DNA of 32,794 nt from Bacteroidales bacterium (GTDB taxonomy: Bacteria > Bacteroidota > Bacteroidia > Bacteroidales > Bacteroidaceae), in contig JAAYSY010000023.1 of NCBI GenBank assembly GCA_012518235.1, forward strand, positions 1 through 32,794. The letters are read 5' to 3'. The position numbers and the translations under genes are program-made. The notes under the pieces were generated by a model. That model made no database searches. It saw only the letters and a program-made list of their open reading frames with translations, and was not told the DNA's origin. Each line of letters begins with the position of its first letter. Position 1 is the stretch's first letter. Below are positions 9,567 to 18,113 of the stretch, one piece after another.

Positions 9567-9596
9567 AAGATGAAATTAAGCAACAAGTTTCATCTT
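9567..9596. repeat. Hairpin in the lutA / cell-division intergenic region
   Basis: AAGATGAAA (9567-9575) pairs perfectly with TTTCATCTT (9588-9596) across a 12-base loop. The 298-base gap 9392-9689 otherwise holds only the two divergent promoters and an 18-codon open frame (9542-9598) that overlaps this hairpin. Its role is unknown. Confidence 0.45.
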
Positions 9597-9638
9597 AATT
9601 AATTGTAAGCTCATATTATTAAAATCACGTAAAAAGTT

Positions 9639-9668
9639 TTTGTTATCTGCAACTAAATCGTATTTTTG
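9639..9668 (+). promoter_or_regulatory. Bacteroidota-type promoter for the zapA-cluster
   Basis: TTTG (9639-9642) and TATTTTTG (9661-9668) are separated by 18 bases, a good match to the -33 TTTG / -7 TAnnTTTG pattern. The transcript would start near 9674, about 15 bases before the ATG at 9690. Confidence 0.7.
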
Positions 9669-9689
9669 TGTATTATTGTGGTGTAGCCA

Positions 9690-9983
9690 ATGACAGAAAA
9701 AGAAAAAGAGTTACTAAGTATTTTCGAAGCACGACTACGTCTCCTTGTTCAACAACATAAAAAGTTGAAAGAGGATTTGATAACTTCGCAAGATCTTTTA
9801 GAACAAAAAACAAAAGATTACGAAGAACTGGCTAAGAAACTAAAAGAAGTTGAACAAAGCTACAATCACTTAAAAACAGCCAAGGTAATCAGCATTTACG
9901 ATACAGAAGTAGATGAAACAAAAAATAGATTATCATGGTTAGTGCGTGAAGTCGACAAATGCATCAATCTACTAAATGAATAA
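9690..9983 (+). CDS. Small coiled-coil protein upstream of zapA
   Basis: This 97-residue protein is almost entirely a predicted coiled coil (heptad-like Leu/Ile with Lys and Glu from about residue 5 to 65), followed by a short C-terminal helix (LSWLVREVDKCINLLNE). Its size, coiled-coil nature and place directly before zapA suggest a division-ring accessory role, perhaps like ZapB, but this is inference from position and shape, not a recognised family motif. The promoter lies just upstream, and zapA follows after 32 bases, so both are probably on one transcript. Confidence 0.8.
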   Translation: MTEKEKELLSIFEARLRLLVQQHKKLKEDLITSQDLLEQKTKDYEELAKKLKEVEQSYNHLKTAKVISIYDTEVDETKNRLSWLVREVDKCINLLNE

Positions 9984-10015
9984 GTGGATTTTGATACTAA
10001 AATAGATATTGATGT

Positions 10016-10297
10016 ATGAGCGATAAAATAAAAATAAACCTAGAGATTGGTCAAAAACACTACCCTCTGACTATAAATAGAGAGGATGAGGAAAAAGTAC
10101 GTAAAGCTGCTCATAGGGTGAATATAAGATTAAATGCATATAGGAGTCATTATACGGAGTTAACTATGGATAATATAATGCCAATGGTTGCTTACCAGTT
10201 TTCTCTTGAATTATTAGAGGCTGAAACTAAAAATGACACTGGACCTTATATAAACAAAATAGAAGAATTAAATACACTATTAGAGGATAACCTCTGA
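10016..10297 (+). CDS. zapA: Cell division protein ZapA
   Basis: ZapA binds FtsZ filaments and bundles them at the division site in the cytoplasm. The 93 residues show the family layout: a short beta strand start (IKINLEIGQKHYPLTI), the helical KVRKAAHRVNIRLNAYR segment, and a C-terminal coiled coil (VAYQFSLELLEAETKND... IEELNTLLED). Length is typical. It follows the coiled-coil gene and precedes the structured intergenic element and rny, an order I recall from other Bacteroidales. Confidence 0.9.
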   Translation: MSDKIKINLEIGQKHYPLTINREDEEKVRKAAHRVNIRLNAYRSHYTELTMDNIMPMVAYQFSLELLEAETKNDTGPYINKIEELNTLLEDNL

Positions 10298-10410
10298 TAA
10301 TAGAAGTAGTAAATCTTCTTTTAATTTATTTGAGATAAAAATTCACGCACTGTTGAAGGTATATCCTTACTTAAAAAGATATACTCTCTAACGGTGCGTT
10401 TTTGTATATA
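10298..10410 (+). ncRNA. ssrS: Structured intergenic RNA between zapA and rny; candidate 6S RNA locus
   Basis: The 135-base gap between zapA and rny holds a long interrupted hairpin (10345-10399). Its base stem is ACGCAC with GTGCGT, then GTT with AAC, a small internal loop, and TATATC with GATATA at the top, ending in a T run. In many bacteria the 6S RNA gene lies next to zapA, which is why I propose this. The visible hairpin is about 60 bases, much shorter than the usual ~180-base 6S RNA, and no convincing promoter precedes it. It may instead be only a terminator. A covariance-model search for 6S RNA would decide. Confidence 0.35.
10345..10403 (+). terminator. Interrupted hairpin with T run after zapA
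   Basis: The stem ACGCAC (10345-10350) with GTGCGT (10394-10399), extended by GTT/AAC and capped by TATATC/GATATA, is followed by TTTTT (10399-10403). It fits an intrinsic terminator or attenuator for the zapA transcript, which would leave rny needing read-through or its own start. Confidence 0.5.
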
Positions 10411-10432
10411 ACTTTATAAAAGTATAAAACAT

Positions 10433-11968
10433 ATGATTGGAATGATAGTAACAGGCTTATTGTGCTTCATTATTGGTGGAGCATTAGCCTACATTGTATT
10501 TAGATATGTGGCTAAATCTAAATATAATGCAATACTTACTGAGGCAGAAACTGAGGCCGAAGTTATTAAACAAAAAAAGCTTCTAGAAGTAAAAGAAAAG
10601 TTCTTAAACAAAAAGTCAGAACTTGAAAAAGAGGTTGCCATACGAAATAAGAAAATTCAACAAGCTGAGCACAAGTTGAAACAACGTGAAATTGCAATCA
10701 ACAGAAGACATGAGGAAGCTAAGAGGAAAAACACTGAAGTAGATGCAATCAAAGAAAATCTTGAAAAGCAACTAAGCATCATCGAAGAAAAACAAGAAGA
10801 ACTTGTTGCTATACAAATTCAACAAAGAGAAAAACTAGAAGAGATTTCTGGTTTATCAGCAATTGAAGCCAGAGACCACTTAGTAGAGTCTTTAAAAGAA
10901 GAAGCTAAAACTCAAGCTCAGTCTTTTATTAACGATATTGTTGATGATGCTAAAATGACTGCTAACCGAGAAGCCAAACGAATTGTTGTACAATCTATTC
11001 AACGAGTGGCTACTGAAACGGCTATTGAAAATTCTGTAACTGTATTTCATATTGAATCGGATGAAATTAAGGGACGTATTATTGGACGTGAAGGAAGAAA
11101 CATACGTGCATTAGAAGCGGCTACAGGTGTAGAAATTATTGTTGATGACACACCCGAAGCTATTGTTCTTTCTGCTTTCGATCCTGTTCGTCGTGAAATT
11201 GCAAGATTAGCTCTTCACCAATTAGTATTAGATGGTAGAATACATCCTGCACGCATTGAAGAAGTTGTAGCCAAGGTTAAGAAACAAATTGACGAAGAAA
11301 TTATTGAAACAGGTAAGCGTACAACTATAGATTTGGGTATTCATGGATTGCATCCTGAACTAATTCGTATTGTTGGTAAAATGAAGTATCGTTCCTCCTA
11401 TGGACAAAACCTACTTCAACACTCACGTGAGACTGCTAACTTATGTGCTGTAATGGCTTCTGAGTTAGGTCTAAATCCTAAGAAAGCTAAACGTGCGGGT
11501 CTGTTACACGATATTGGTAAGGTGCCTGACGAGGAACCAGAATTACCACACGCACTATTAGGCATGAAAATTGCAGAAAAATACAAGGAAAAAGCTGATG
11601 TATGTAATGCGATTGGTTCACACCACGATGAAATAGAAATGACTAGCTTACTTGCTCCTATTGTTCAAGTATGTGATGCTATATCAGGTGCTCGTCCAGG
11701 TGCTCGTCGTGAAATTGTTGAAGCTTACATTAAACGCTTAAACGATTTAGAGCAATTGGCTTTATCTTATCCTGGTGTTGTTAAAACATATGCTATTCAA
11801 GCGGGACGCGAACTTCGTGTTATTGTTGGAGCTGATAGCATTGACGACAAAGAGACTGAGAGATTATCTAATGAAATAGCTCAAAAAATTCAAGATGATA
11901 TGACCTATCCAGGACAAGTAAAAATTACGGTAATACGTGAAACACGTTCTGTAAGTTATGCGAAATAA
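10433..11968 (+). CDS. rny: Ribonuclease Y
   Basis: Membrane-anchored endoribonuclease that starts mRNA decay. The 511 residues show the full family layout: an N-terminal membrane helix (about residues 2-26), a long charged coiled coil (about 30-150), a KH RNA-binding domain with [15 protein letters not shown], and an HD domain with the metal-binding His-Asp in LLHDIGK (about residue 360) and later SHHDEIE. The C-terminus ([18 protein letters not shown]) is the usual ending. Length matches the ~510-520 of the family. A strong terminator follows. Confidence 0.96.
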   Translation: MIGMIVTGLLCFIIGGALAYIVFRYVAKSKYNAILTEAETEAEVIKQKKLLEVKEKFLNKKSELEKEVAIRNKKIQQAEHKLKQREIAINRRHEEAKRKNTEVDAIKENLEKQLSIIEEKQEELVAIQIQQREKLEEISGLSAIEARDHLVESLKEEAKTQAQSFINDIVDDAKMTANREAKRIVVQSIQRVATETAIENSVTVFHIESDEIKGRIIGREGRNIRALEAATGVEIIVDDTPEAIVLSAFDPVRREIARLALHQLVLDGRIHPARIEEVVAKVKKQIDEEIIETGKRTTIDLGIHGLHPELIRIVGKMKYRSSYGQNLLQHSRETANLCAVMASELGLNPKKAKRAGLLHDIGKVPDEEPELPHALLGMKIAEKYKEKADVCNAIGSHHDEIEMTSLLAPIVQVCDAISGARPGARREIVEAYIKRLNDLEQLALSYPGVVKTYAIQAGRELRVIVGADSIDDKETERLSNEIAQKIQDDMTYPGQVKITVIRETRSVSYAK

Positions 11969-11988
11969 AAGAATCTAAATAGAATTAC

Positions 11989-12025
11989 AAGAAGCGATAA
12001 AATAAATTATCGCTTCTTTACTTTT
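11989..12025 (+). terminator. Intrinsic terminator after rny
   Basis: AAGAAGCGATAA (11989-12000) pairs perfectly with TTATCGCTTCTT (12007-12018) across a 6-base loop, followed by a T-rich tract. Confidence 0.85.
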
Positions 12026-12047
12026 AAATAATATTCTGTTATCTTTG
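12017..12047 (+). promoter_or_regulatory. Promoter for the 12074 gene pair
   Basis: TATCTTTG (12040-12047) matches the -7 consensus TAnnTTTG, with a TTTA at 12017-12020 at the right distance for a -33 box. It overlaps the T tract of the rny terminator and would start transcription near 12053. Confidence 0.6.
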
Positions 12048-12073
12048 TTTAGCTAACCTTAATAAAGAAACAC

Positions 12074-12388
12074 ATGTATACAATACAAGCAAACTCTAGT
12101 GGTACTCGTTCAATCAAAGTTAGTGAGGAACACTTAAATACAATTAAAGAGTATTCCCTCTTCACTCATCTAGTAGATAGTAACGGCATAATAACTGAAG
12201 AAGTTCTGGATAAATTAAAACTAAATGTCCGTTCATTGATTGCACATCAAAAAGAAGATAGCAAAAAGTTATTAGACTTATGTATTGACGTTATTTATCA
12301 TAAAAAAATGAAAGCTTATGGACTTCAAGAACTCATAAAGCTATATAAAGAAAAACAAGAGGAGGAAGTGGAAAATGATAATAGTTGA
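12074..12388 (+). CDS. Small conserved-looking protein of unknown function
   Basis: I do not recognise this 104-residue cytoplasmic protein. It is predicted mostly helical, with a short beta-like start (MYTIQANSSGTRSIKV) and a very acidic C-terminus (KEKQEEEVENDNS). There is no signal peptide, membrane segment or metal motif. Its own promoter lies upstream, and its end overlaps the next gene by 14 bases, so the two are translated together. The overlapping purine-rich stretch coding the acidic tail also provides an AGGAGG-like site for the next gene. Confidence 0.75.
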   Translation: MYTIQANSSGTRSIKVSEEHLNTIKEYSLFTHLVDSNGIITEEVLDKLKLNVRSLIAHQKEDSKKLLDLCIDVIYHKKMKAYGLQELIKLYKEKQEEEVENDNS

Positions 12389-12599
12389 TACACGACAAGA
12401 AAAAGTAATTCACCCATTAATAATAGCTCTTGAGGCTTATTTTACTACTCCTAAGGGAAAATATTTAGAGATTGTTTTTGAATCAAATACAGATTTTGGA
12501 CACCTAAAAGATTACCTATCAAGTAGAAGTATTGGCTTTAGAGAGATTTATACGGGTAATGAATTGCGCCTACAAGTTCAGAAAAAAAATCAAGGCTAA
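12375..12599 (+). CDS. Small protein with a possible TusA-like fold lacking the catalytic cysteine
   Basis: This 74-residue protein has the length and secondary-structure order of TusA/SirA sulfur carriers: a strand, VIHPLIIALEAYF, the strand KGKYLEIVFES, a helix HLKDYLSSRSIGF, then a final pair of strands ELRLQVQKK. TusA proteins carry a Cys-Pro motif where this one has His-Pro-Leu, and there is no Cys in the protein, so sulfur transfer would not be possible. The fold assignment is inference by eye. The start at 12375 follows a GAGGAGG stretch (12359-12365), an unusually clear ribosome binding site for this organism. The ygiQ-type gene follows after 62 bases with its own promoter. Confidence 0.7.
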   Translation: MIIVDTRQEKVIHPLIIALEAYFTTPKGKYLEIVFESNTDFGHLKDYLSSRSIGFREIYTGNELRLQVQKKNQG

Positions 12600-12649
12600 A
12601 AGAGTTTTAGATAACTAAGAACACTAAACCTTAGAACTAAAATTATCAC

Positions 12650-12657
12650 TATCTTTG
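12650..12657 (+). promoter_or_regulatory. -7 box placing the transcript start at the ATG of the radical SAM gene
   Basis: TATCTTTG matches TAnnTTTG exactly and ends four bases before the ATG at 12662. Transcription in this group normally begins about 5-7 bases after the box, so the mRNA would be leaderless or nearly so. The -33 box is weak (TTAG at 12631-12634). Confidence 0.5.
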
Positions 12658-12661
12658 CGGT

Positions 12662-14566
12662 ATGAGAAAATATGATCTAACAGATTGGCTTCCTACCACA
12701 AAGAAAGAGGTAAAACTTAGAGGATGGGATGAATTAGACGTAATTCTATTTAATGGGGATGATTATGTAGACCATCCCTCTTTTGGTGGAGCTGTAATTG
12801 GTAGAATCTTAGAGGCTGAAGGGCTTAAAGTAGGTATTGTCCCACAACCTAACTGGAGGGATGACTTACGAGATTTTAAAAAACTTGGTCGTCCTCGCTT
12901 ATTTTTTGGAGTCAGTGCAGGTGCTATGGACTCTATGGTGAATAAATATACTGCGAACAAAAGATTGCGAAGCGAAGATGCTTATACAGCCGATGGACGT
13001 ATTGATATGCGCCCTGAATATCCTACCATTGTTTATAGTCATATATTAAGAGAACTCTACCCTGACACTCCTATTATTCTAGGAGGAATAGAAGCTAGTA
13101 TGCGTCGCTTAACCCACTACGATTACTGGCAAGATAAACTACAACGAAGTATTCTTTTTGATAGTAAAGCTGATTTATTAATTTATGGTATGGGTGAAAA
13201 ACCAATAGTCAATCTAGCTCATCATTTCATTGAAATGTTAGAGAGTTCAGGTAAAGCATACTGCACATTAGATATGACGCCAACTTATCTACCACAAACT
13301 GTTTATCAAACAAAAAATGTAAAATCTGCTGAAGGAGACATTAATCTTTTCTCACACAAAGAGTGCTTACAAGATAAAAAGAAACAAGCAGCAAACTTTA
13401 GACACATTGAGGAAGAAAGCAATAAGTATTATGCTTCTCGTATCATTCAATCTGTAGAAGATCAATATATAGTAGTAAATCCACCGTATACTCCCATGAG
13501 TACAGAGGAGTTAGACTATTCATTTGATTTACCCTATACCCGATTACCTCATCCTAAATATAAAAACAAACACATTCCAGCCTATGAAATGATTAAATTT
13601 TCTGTTAATCTTCACAGAGGCTGTTTTGGTGGATGTGCTTTTTGCACTATATCAGCGCATCAAGGAAAGTTTATTATAAATCGTTCACGAGAGAATATTC
13701 TAAATGAAGTAAAGAAGATAATTGAACATCCTGAATTTAAAGGAAATATTAGCGACTTAGGTGGTCCGTCTGCAAACATGTACCAAATGAAAGGGAAAGA
13801 TCAAGAAATTTGCAAAAAATGCAAGCGACCCTCTTGTTTACACCCTCAAATATGCCCTAACCTAGACACTAACCACGGTCCTCTCCTAGATATATATCAA
13901 ACTGTTGATGGTATGGACGAGGTTAAAAGAACATTTGTTGGCAGTGGAGTACGTTATGACATGCTCTTGCATAAAAGCAAAGACAAAACAACGAATGAAA
14001 ACGCTAAAAAATACACGGAACAATTAATATCTAAGCATGTAAGTGGCCGATTGACAGTTGCTCCAGAACATACGAGTGACAGGGTTCTTAATATAATGCG
14101 GAAACCTTCTTTTAAGCAGTTTATGCAATTCAATGCTATATTTAACAAAATAAACAAAGAGCACAACCTCAATCAACAACTTATTCCCTATTTCATAAGT
14201 AGTCATCCTGGATGTACTGAAGAAGATATGGCAGAGTTAGCTGTTGAAACAAAGCAGCTCAACTTCCACTTAAAGCAGGTGCAGGACTTTACTCCTACAC
14301 CAATGACTATAGCTACAGAAACTTGGTATACAGGATATCACCCTTATACTCTAGAACCAGTATTTAGTGCTAAAACCAAACAAGAAAAGTTAAATCAACG
14401 TCAATTCTTCTTTTGGTATAAACCACAAGAAAGAAATCGCATTATTCGAGAATTAAAGAAGTTGAATCGTCAAGACTTAATCGATAAACTTTATCCTATT
14501 TATGAACAATCTCCCCAAAAACAATACACCCTAGGTAAAAAAGGACGTAGAAAACGAAAGAAGTAG
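12662..14566 (+). CDS. YgiQ-family radical SAM protein
   Basis: Large radical SAM protein of the YgiQ/UPF0313 family; its reaction is not known. The 634 residues begin with the family's N-terminal domain (DLTDWLPTTKKEVKLRGWDELDVILFNGDDYVDHPSFG), then a B12-binding-like region (LGGIEASMRRLTHYDYWQDKLQRS). The radical SAM core carries CFGGCAFC, with Cys 321, 325 and 328 as ligands of the [4Fe-4S] cluster. A second Cys-rich insert (CKKCKRPSCLHPQICPN) is also typical of the family. The C-terminus is very basic (KKGRRKRKK), hinting at nucleic acid or ribosome contact, though this is inference. Length is normal. It converges with mfd, 57 bases away. Confidence 0.92.
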   Translation: MRKYDLTDWLPTTKKEVKLRGWDELDVILFNGDDYVDHPSFGGAVIGRILEAEGLKVGIVPQPNWRDDLRDFKKLGRPRLFFGVSAGAMDSMVNKYTANKRLRSEDAYTADGRIDMRPEYPTIVYSHILRELYPDTPIILGGIEASMRRLTHYDYWQDKLQRSILFDSKADLLIYGMGEKPIVNLAHHFIEMLESSGKAYCTLDMTPTYLPQTVYQTKNVKSAEGDINLFSHKECLQDKKKQAANFRHIEEESNKYYASRIIQSVEDQYIVVNPPYTPMSTEELDYSFDLPYTRLPHPKYKNKHIPAYEMIKFSVNLHRGCFGGCAFCTISAHQGKFIINRSRENILNEVKKIIEHPEFKGNISDLGGPSANMYQMKGKDQEICKKCKRPSCLHPQICPNLDTNHGPLLDIYQTVDGMDEVKRTFVGSGVRYDMLLHKSKDKTTNENAKKYTEQLISKHVSGRLTVAPEHTSDRVLNIMRKPSFKQFMQFNAIFNKINKEHNLNQQLIPYFISSHPGCTEEDMAELAVETKQLNFHLKQVQDFTPTPMTIATETWYTGYHPYTLEPVFSAKTKQEKLNQRQFFFWYKPQERNRIIRELKKLNRQDLIDKLYPIYEQSPQKQYTLGKKGRRKRKK

Positions 14567-14623
14567 TTGTTTCGCTTTCTATCAATTCATTAAGCTATTA
14601 TTGCCACAACGCTACTGAATGGT

Positions 14624-17600
14624 TTAGACTTGAATAGAAACAATCTCTTGCAAAACAGCCACGGCTTCATGCATTTTATTAATATTTTTCACCATTAAGG
14701 AACGACGACCTCTTTTTTCTCTCAAGTCACATCGGCGAGGATTTTGTACAGCAAAAGATATTATTTTACCAAAGGCTTCACTCTGATAGAATGGACTCTC
14801 ATCGTTACTCACAAAAAATAGTATCATTTGCCCCCCCTTCAAAAATATGCGTTCTATACCGAGTCTTTTAGCCATACGACGTAAAGGGACAATTTTAAGT
14901 AATTCAGATGTTTCTTCAGGTATAGGACCAAAACGATCTTGCAGTTTTCTCTCAAAAACCTCAACTTCATCATCAAGAACCAACTCGTCTAACTCACTGT
15001 AAAGAGACATACGTTCACTACTACCTGTAACATAATTATCGGGTAACAACAACTCTAAATCACTCTCAACTTGACACTCATCAACATATTCACGCTCATC
15101 GCTAACAAGTTCTTTATTGCTATCTTCATATAAATCAGAAAACTCATCCTCTTTCAATTCTTGTACTGCTTGTGTTAATATCTTCTGATAAGTTTCATAA
15201 CCTAAATCAGCAATAAAACCACTCTGTTCAGCTCCTAGCATATTACCTGCACCACGAATATCTAAATCTTGCATAGCAATATGAAAACCACTTCCTAAAT
15301 CACTAAAGTTCTCTATAGCTTGTAATCTTCTTTTTGACTCAGAACTCACTAGAGTTAAGGGGGGAGCTAATAAATAGCAGAAAGCCTTTTTATTACTACG
15401 CCCAACACGTCCTCTCATTTGGTGCAAATCACTCAGTCCAAAATTATGGGCATTATTTATAATAATAGTATTCGCATTCGGAATATCTATACCACTTTCT
15501 ATAATTGTAGTAGCTAATAAAACATCATATTCATGATGAACAAAATCTAAAATAACCTTCTCCATTTTAACAGGGTCCATCTGTCCATGTCCTATAGCTA
15601 CTCTACAATCAGGAATATTTTTTTCAATAAAACTTTTTATTTCAGGTAAGCCTGATATTCGATTATTCACAAAAAAAATTTGCCCATTACGGCTCATCTC
15701 AAAATTAACAGCATCTACAATAATATCTTTATTAAAAGTATGGATTTCTGTTTGAATAGGATATCTGTTAGGGGGAGGTGTAGAAATAATGCTTAAATCA
15801 CGAGCTCCCATTAGAGAAAACTGTAAAGTCCGAGGGATTGGTGTAGCTGTAAGTGTCAAGGTATCAACATTGACCTTCAATAAGCGTAGCTTTTCCTTAA
15901 CTGATACCCCAAACTTTTGCTCCTCATCAACAATAAGAAGTCCTAAGTCTTTAAATTTCACATCCTTTCCTAGTATTCGGTGTGTTCCAATAATAATATC
16001 CACACTCCCACTTTTCAGCCCTTTAATCACCTCATTTTTCTCCTTGGTCGTACGAGCTCTACTAAGATATTCCACATTACAAGGGAACCCATTTAAACGC
16101 TCCGAGAAAGTCTGAAAATGTTGATAAGCCAATACCGTAGTTGGCACTAAAACGGCCACTTGCTTATTATCTGTAACTGCTTTAAATGCAGCACGAATAG
16201 CCACTTCGGTTTTACCAAATCCTACATCACCACAAATCAAACGATCCATGGGTATATTTTGCTCCATATCGCTTTTCACATCTGCCGTAGCTTTGCTTTG
16301 ATCGGGGGTATCCTCATAAACAAAAGAAGCTTCTAATTCGCGCTGTAAATAAGTATCAGGACTAAATGCAAATCCTTTTTCCTCACGACGTTTAGCATAA
16401 AGTTTTATTAAATCACGTGCTATATCCTTTAGCTTATTTTTCGTTCTATCTTTTAATTTTTGCCAAGCACCAGTCCCAAGTTTATTTAATCTAGGCTCCT
16501 CACCTTCTTTGCCCCTGTATTTAGATATTTTATGTAACGAGTGTATGGATACAAAAACCACATCATCGTTTAAGTAAACAAGTTTTATTACCTCCTGAAC
16601 TGTATCGCCAATAGGTAACCTAACTAATCCATCAAAACGTCCTACCCCATGATCAGAATGAATCACATAATCTCCAGGGGTAAACTGATGTAACTCTTTA
16701 ATAGATTGCACCATTTTACCAGAACGTGTTTTATCACTCTTTAGAGTGTATTTATGGTATCTATCAAAAATTTGGTGATCAGTAAATAGACTAATTTTTA
16801 AGTTATGGTCACTAAACCCAGCATGAATAGTCTTGCTCACTGCTGTAAAAGGAATAGTATCTCCTCGATCTTTGAAAATATCTTGTAAACGTTCGGTCTG
16901 CTTTGAACTATCACTACATATATAAAGTGCATATCCTTTATCTAAAAGATTAGTGAAGGCATCAGTAACTAAATCGAAGTTCTTATGAAAAATAGGCTGA
17001 GGAGAAATGGAGAATTCTATAATTGCATCAGAAACACCCGTAGCTTTGTTTCCAAATTCCATTCTCTTAAATCCTTTCAAATCGCGATTAAAATCATCGA
17101 TAGATAAAAGCGTTCCTTCTAGCGAGAGACTTTCTCCTTGTTCTTCTTTTTGTGCCACAACAGCTTGAGGTAATAAAGCCTCATTGTGTATAGCAACGAT
17201 ACGCTCTTGCGTCCAGAAAATATCTTTAGCACAAATTATTGTATCCTTAGCTAATGAATTAAAAAATGAAACCGATTTAGATTGAGACAACTCAAGATTA
17301 GGTACTATTACTATACTCTTTTTTTGATCTACTGATAATTGACTTTCCACTTCGAATGAACGAATACTATCAATTTCATCTCCAAAAAAATCAATACGAA
17401 AAGGAATTTCTGATGAATAAGAAAAGATATCTATTATGCTACCTCTAATAGCAAATTGTCCTGGTTCATATACATAGTCAGTAAACTCAAAACCATAATC
17501 ATAGAGTTGTTCTCGTAAAGTAACAGGATCAATGTGTTGCCCTACATCCAGCTTTATTATCTTTTTATTTAACTCCTCTTTAGACACCACTTTCTCTGCA

Positions 17601-17986
17601 AGTGCCTCAGGATAAGTTACAATAAAAAGCTTCTCGTTCTTCTTTTGTAATTGACTTAGTACTTCCGTACGAAGCACTTCATTAGCTGCATCTTTCTGCC
17701 CATATTTAATTGCTCTACGATAAGAAGATGGATAGAACAAAACCTTACCCTCTCCTAAAATCTGATTAAGGTCTTGATAGAAATATCCAGCTTCTTCCAA
17801 GTCCTCTAAAATAAAAAGAAAAGGAGAAGAACCTTTATCAATAAGTTGAGAAGCTACTAGGGCTGATGAAGAAGCCGTTAGACCTTTACAATAAATCGTT
17901 TCAACCTCTTTTTTTGCCAAAGTCTTACATAATGCTTCCACCTTTGGATGTTTAGCATATAATTCTTTAAATTCTGCTATTGTCAT
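14624..17986 (-). CDS. mfd: Transcription-repair coupling factor Mfd
   Basis: Mfd pushes stalled RNA polymerase off damaged DNA and recruits the UvrABC nucleotide-excision repair system. The 1120 residues cover all parts: the UvrB-like N-terminus (SSPFLFILEDLEEAGYFYQDL), the RNA-polymerase-interacting domain (GDYVIHSDHGVGRFDGL), the helicase core with Walker A GDVGFGKTE (about residue 586) and DEEQ box, motif VI region QMRGRVGRSNKKAFCYLL, and the C-terminal TRCF domain. Length is close to the ~1150 of E. coli. It stands alone as a minus-strand unit between two plus-strand operons. Confidence 0.97.
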   Translation of the reverse strand: MTIAEFKELYAKHPKVEALCKTLAKKEVETIYCKGLTASSSALVASQLIDKGSSPFLFILEDLEEAGYFYQDLNQILGEGKVLFYPSSYRRAIKYGQKDAANEVLRTEVLSQLQKKNEKLFIVTYPEALAEKVVSKEELNKKIIKLDVGQHIDPVTLREQLYDYGFEFTDYVYEPGQFAIRGSIIDIFSYSSEIPFRIDFFGDEIDSIRSFEVESQLSVDQKKSIVIVPNLELSQSKSVSFFNSLAKDTIICAKDIFWTQERIVAIHNEALLPQAVVAQKEEQGESLSLEGTLLSIDDFNRDLKGFKRMEFGNKATGVSDAIIEFSISPQPIFHKNFDLVTDAFTNLLDKGYALYICSDSSKQTERLQDIFKDRGDTIPFTAVSKTIHAGFSDHNLKISLFTDHQIFDRYHKYTLKSDKTRSGKMVQSIKELHQFTPGDYVIHSDHGVGRFDGLVRLPIGDTVQEVIKLVYLNDDVVFVSIHSLHKISKYRGKEGEEPRLNKLGTGAWQKLKDRTKNKLKDIARDLIKLYAKRREEKGFAFSPDTYLQRELEASFVYEDTPDQSKATADVKSDMEQNIPMDRLICGDVGFGKTEVAIRAAFKAVTDNKQVAVLVPTTVLAYQHFQTFSERLNGFPCNVEYLSRARTTKEKNEVIKGLKSGSVDIIIGTHRILGKDVKFKDLGLLIVDEEQKFGVSVKEKLRLLKVNVDTLTLTATPIPRTLQFSLMGARDLSIISTPPPNRYPIQTEIHTFNKDIIVDAVNFEMSRNGQIFFVNNRISGLPEIKSFIEKNIPDCRVAIGHGQMDPVKMEKVILDFVHHEYDVLLATTIIESGIDIPNANTIIINNAHNFGLSDLHQMRGRVGRSNKKAFCYLLAPPLTLVSSESKRRLQAIENFSDLGSGFHIAMQDLDIRGAGNMLGAEQSGFIADLGYETYQKILTQAVQELKEDEFSDLYEDSNKELVSDEREYVDECQVESDLELLLPDNYVTGSSERMSLYSELDELVLDDEVEVFERKLQDRFGPIPEETSELLKIVPLRRMAKRLGIERIFLKGGQMILFFVSNDESPFYQSEAFGKIISFAVQNPRRCDLREKRGRRSLMVKNINKMHEAVAVLQEIVSIQV

Positions 17987-18018
17987 GTACTTAGAACGTA
18001 TTCATTCAAATTAAGTAG

Positions 18019-18026
18019 CAAAAATA
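18019..18026 (-). promoter_or_regulatory. Candidate -7 box for mfd
   Basis: On the minus strand this reads TATTTTTG (TAnnTTTG), about 33 bases before the mfd start. No clear -33 box is seen. Confidence 0.45.
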
Positions 18027-18058
18027 CAAAAAATAACTTAGTTTTTACATACTATTTT

Positions 18059-18087
18059 TTTGAAGTGATATAAAAGCAGTACATTTA
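18059..18087 (+). promoter_or_regulatory. Promoter for the GT2-dihydroorotase operon
   Basis: TTTG (18059-18062) and TACATTTA (18080-18087) are 17 bases apart, a fair match to the -33/-7 pattern with one change in the last base. The transcript would start around 18093, 20 bases before the ATG. Confidence 0.5.
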
Positions 18088-18113
18088 CATCTATCTATAG
18101 ATTATAGCTTTAA

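Noticed and set aside
13954-14206. Two overlapping minus-strand frames inside the radical SAM gene
   Set aside because: Both lie fully inside a conserved gene and have no start signals or recognisable protein features.
14567-14623. Terminator between the convergent radical SAM and mfd genes
   Set aside because: No convincing stem with T run was found in the 57-base gap.
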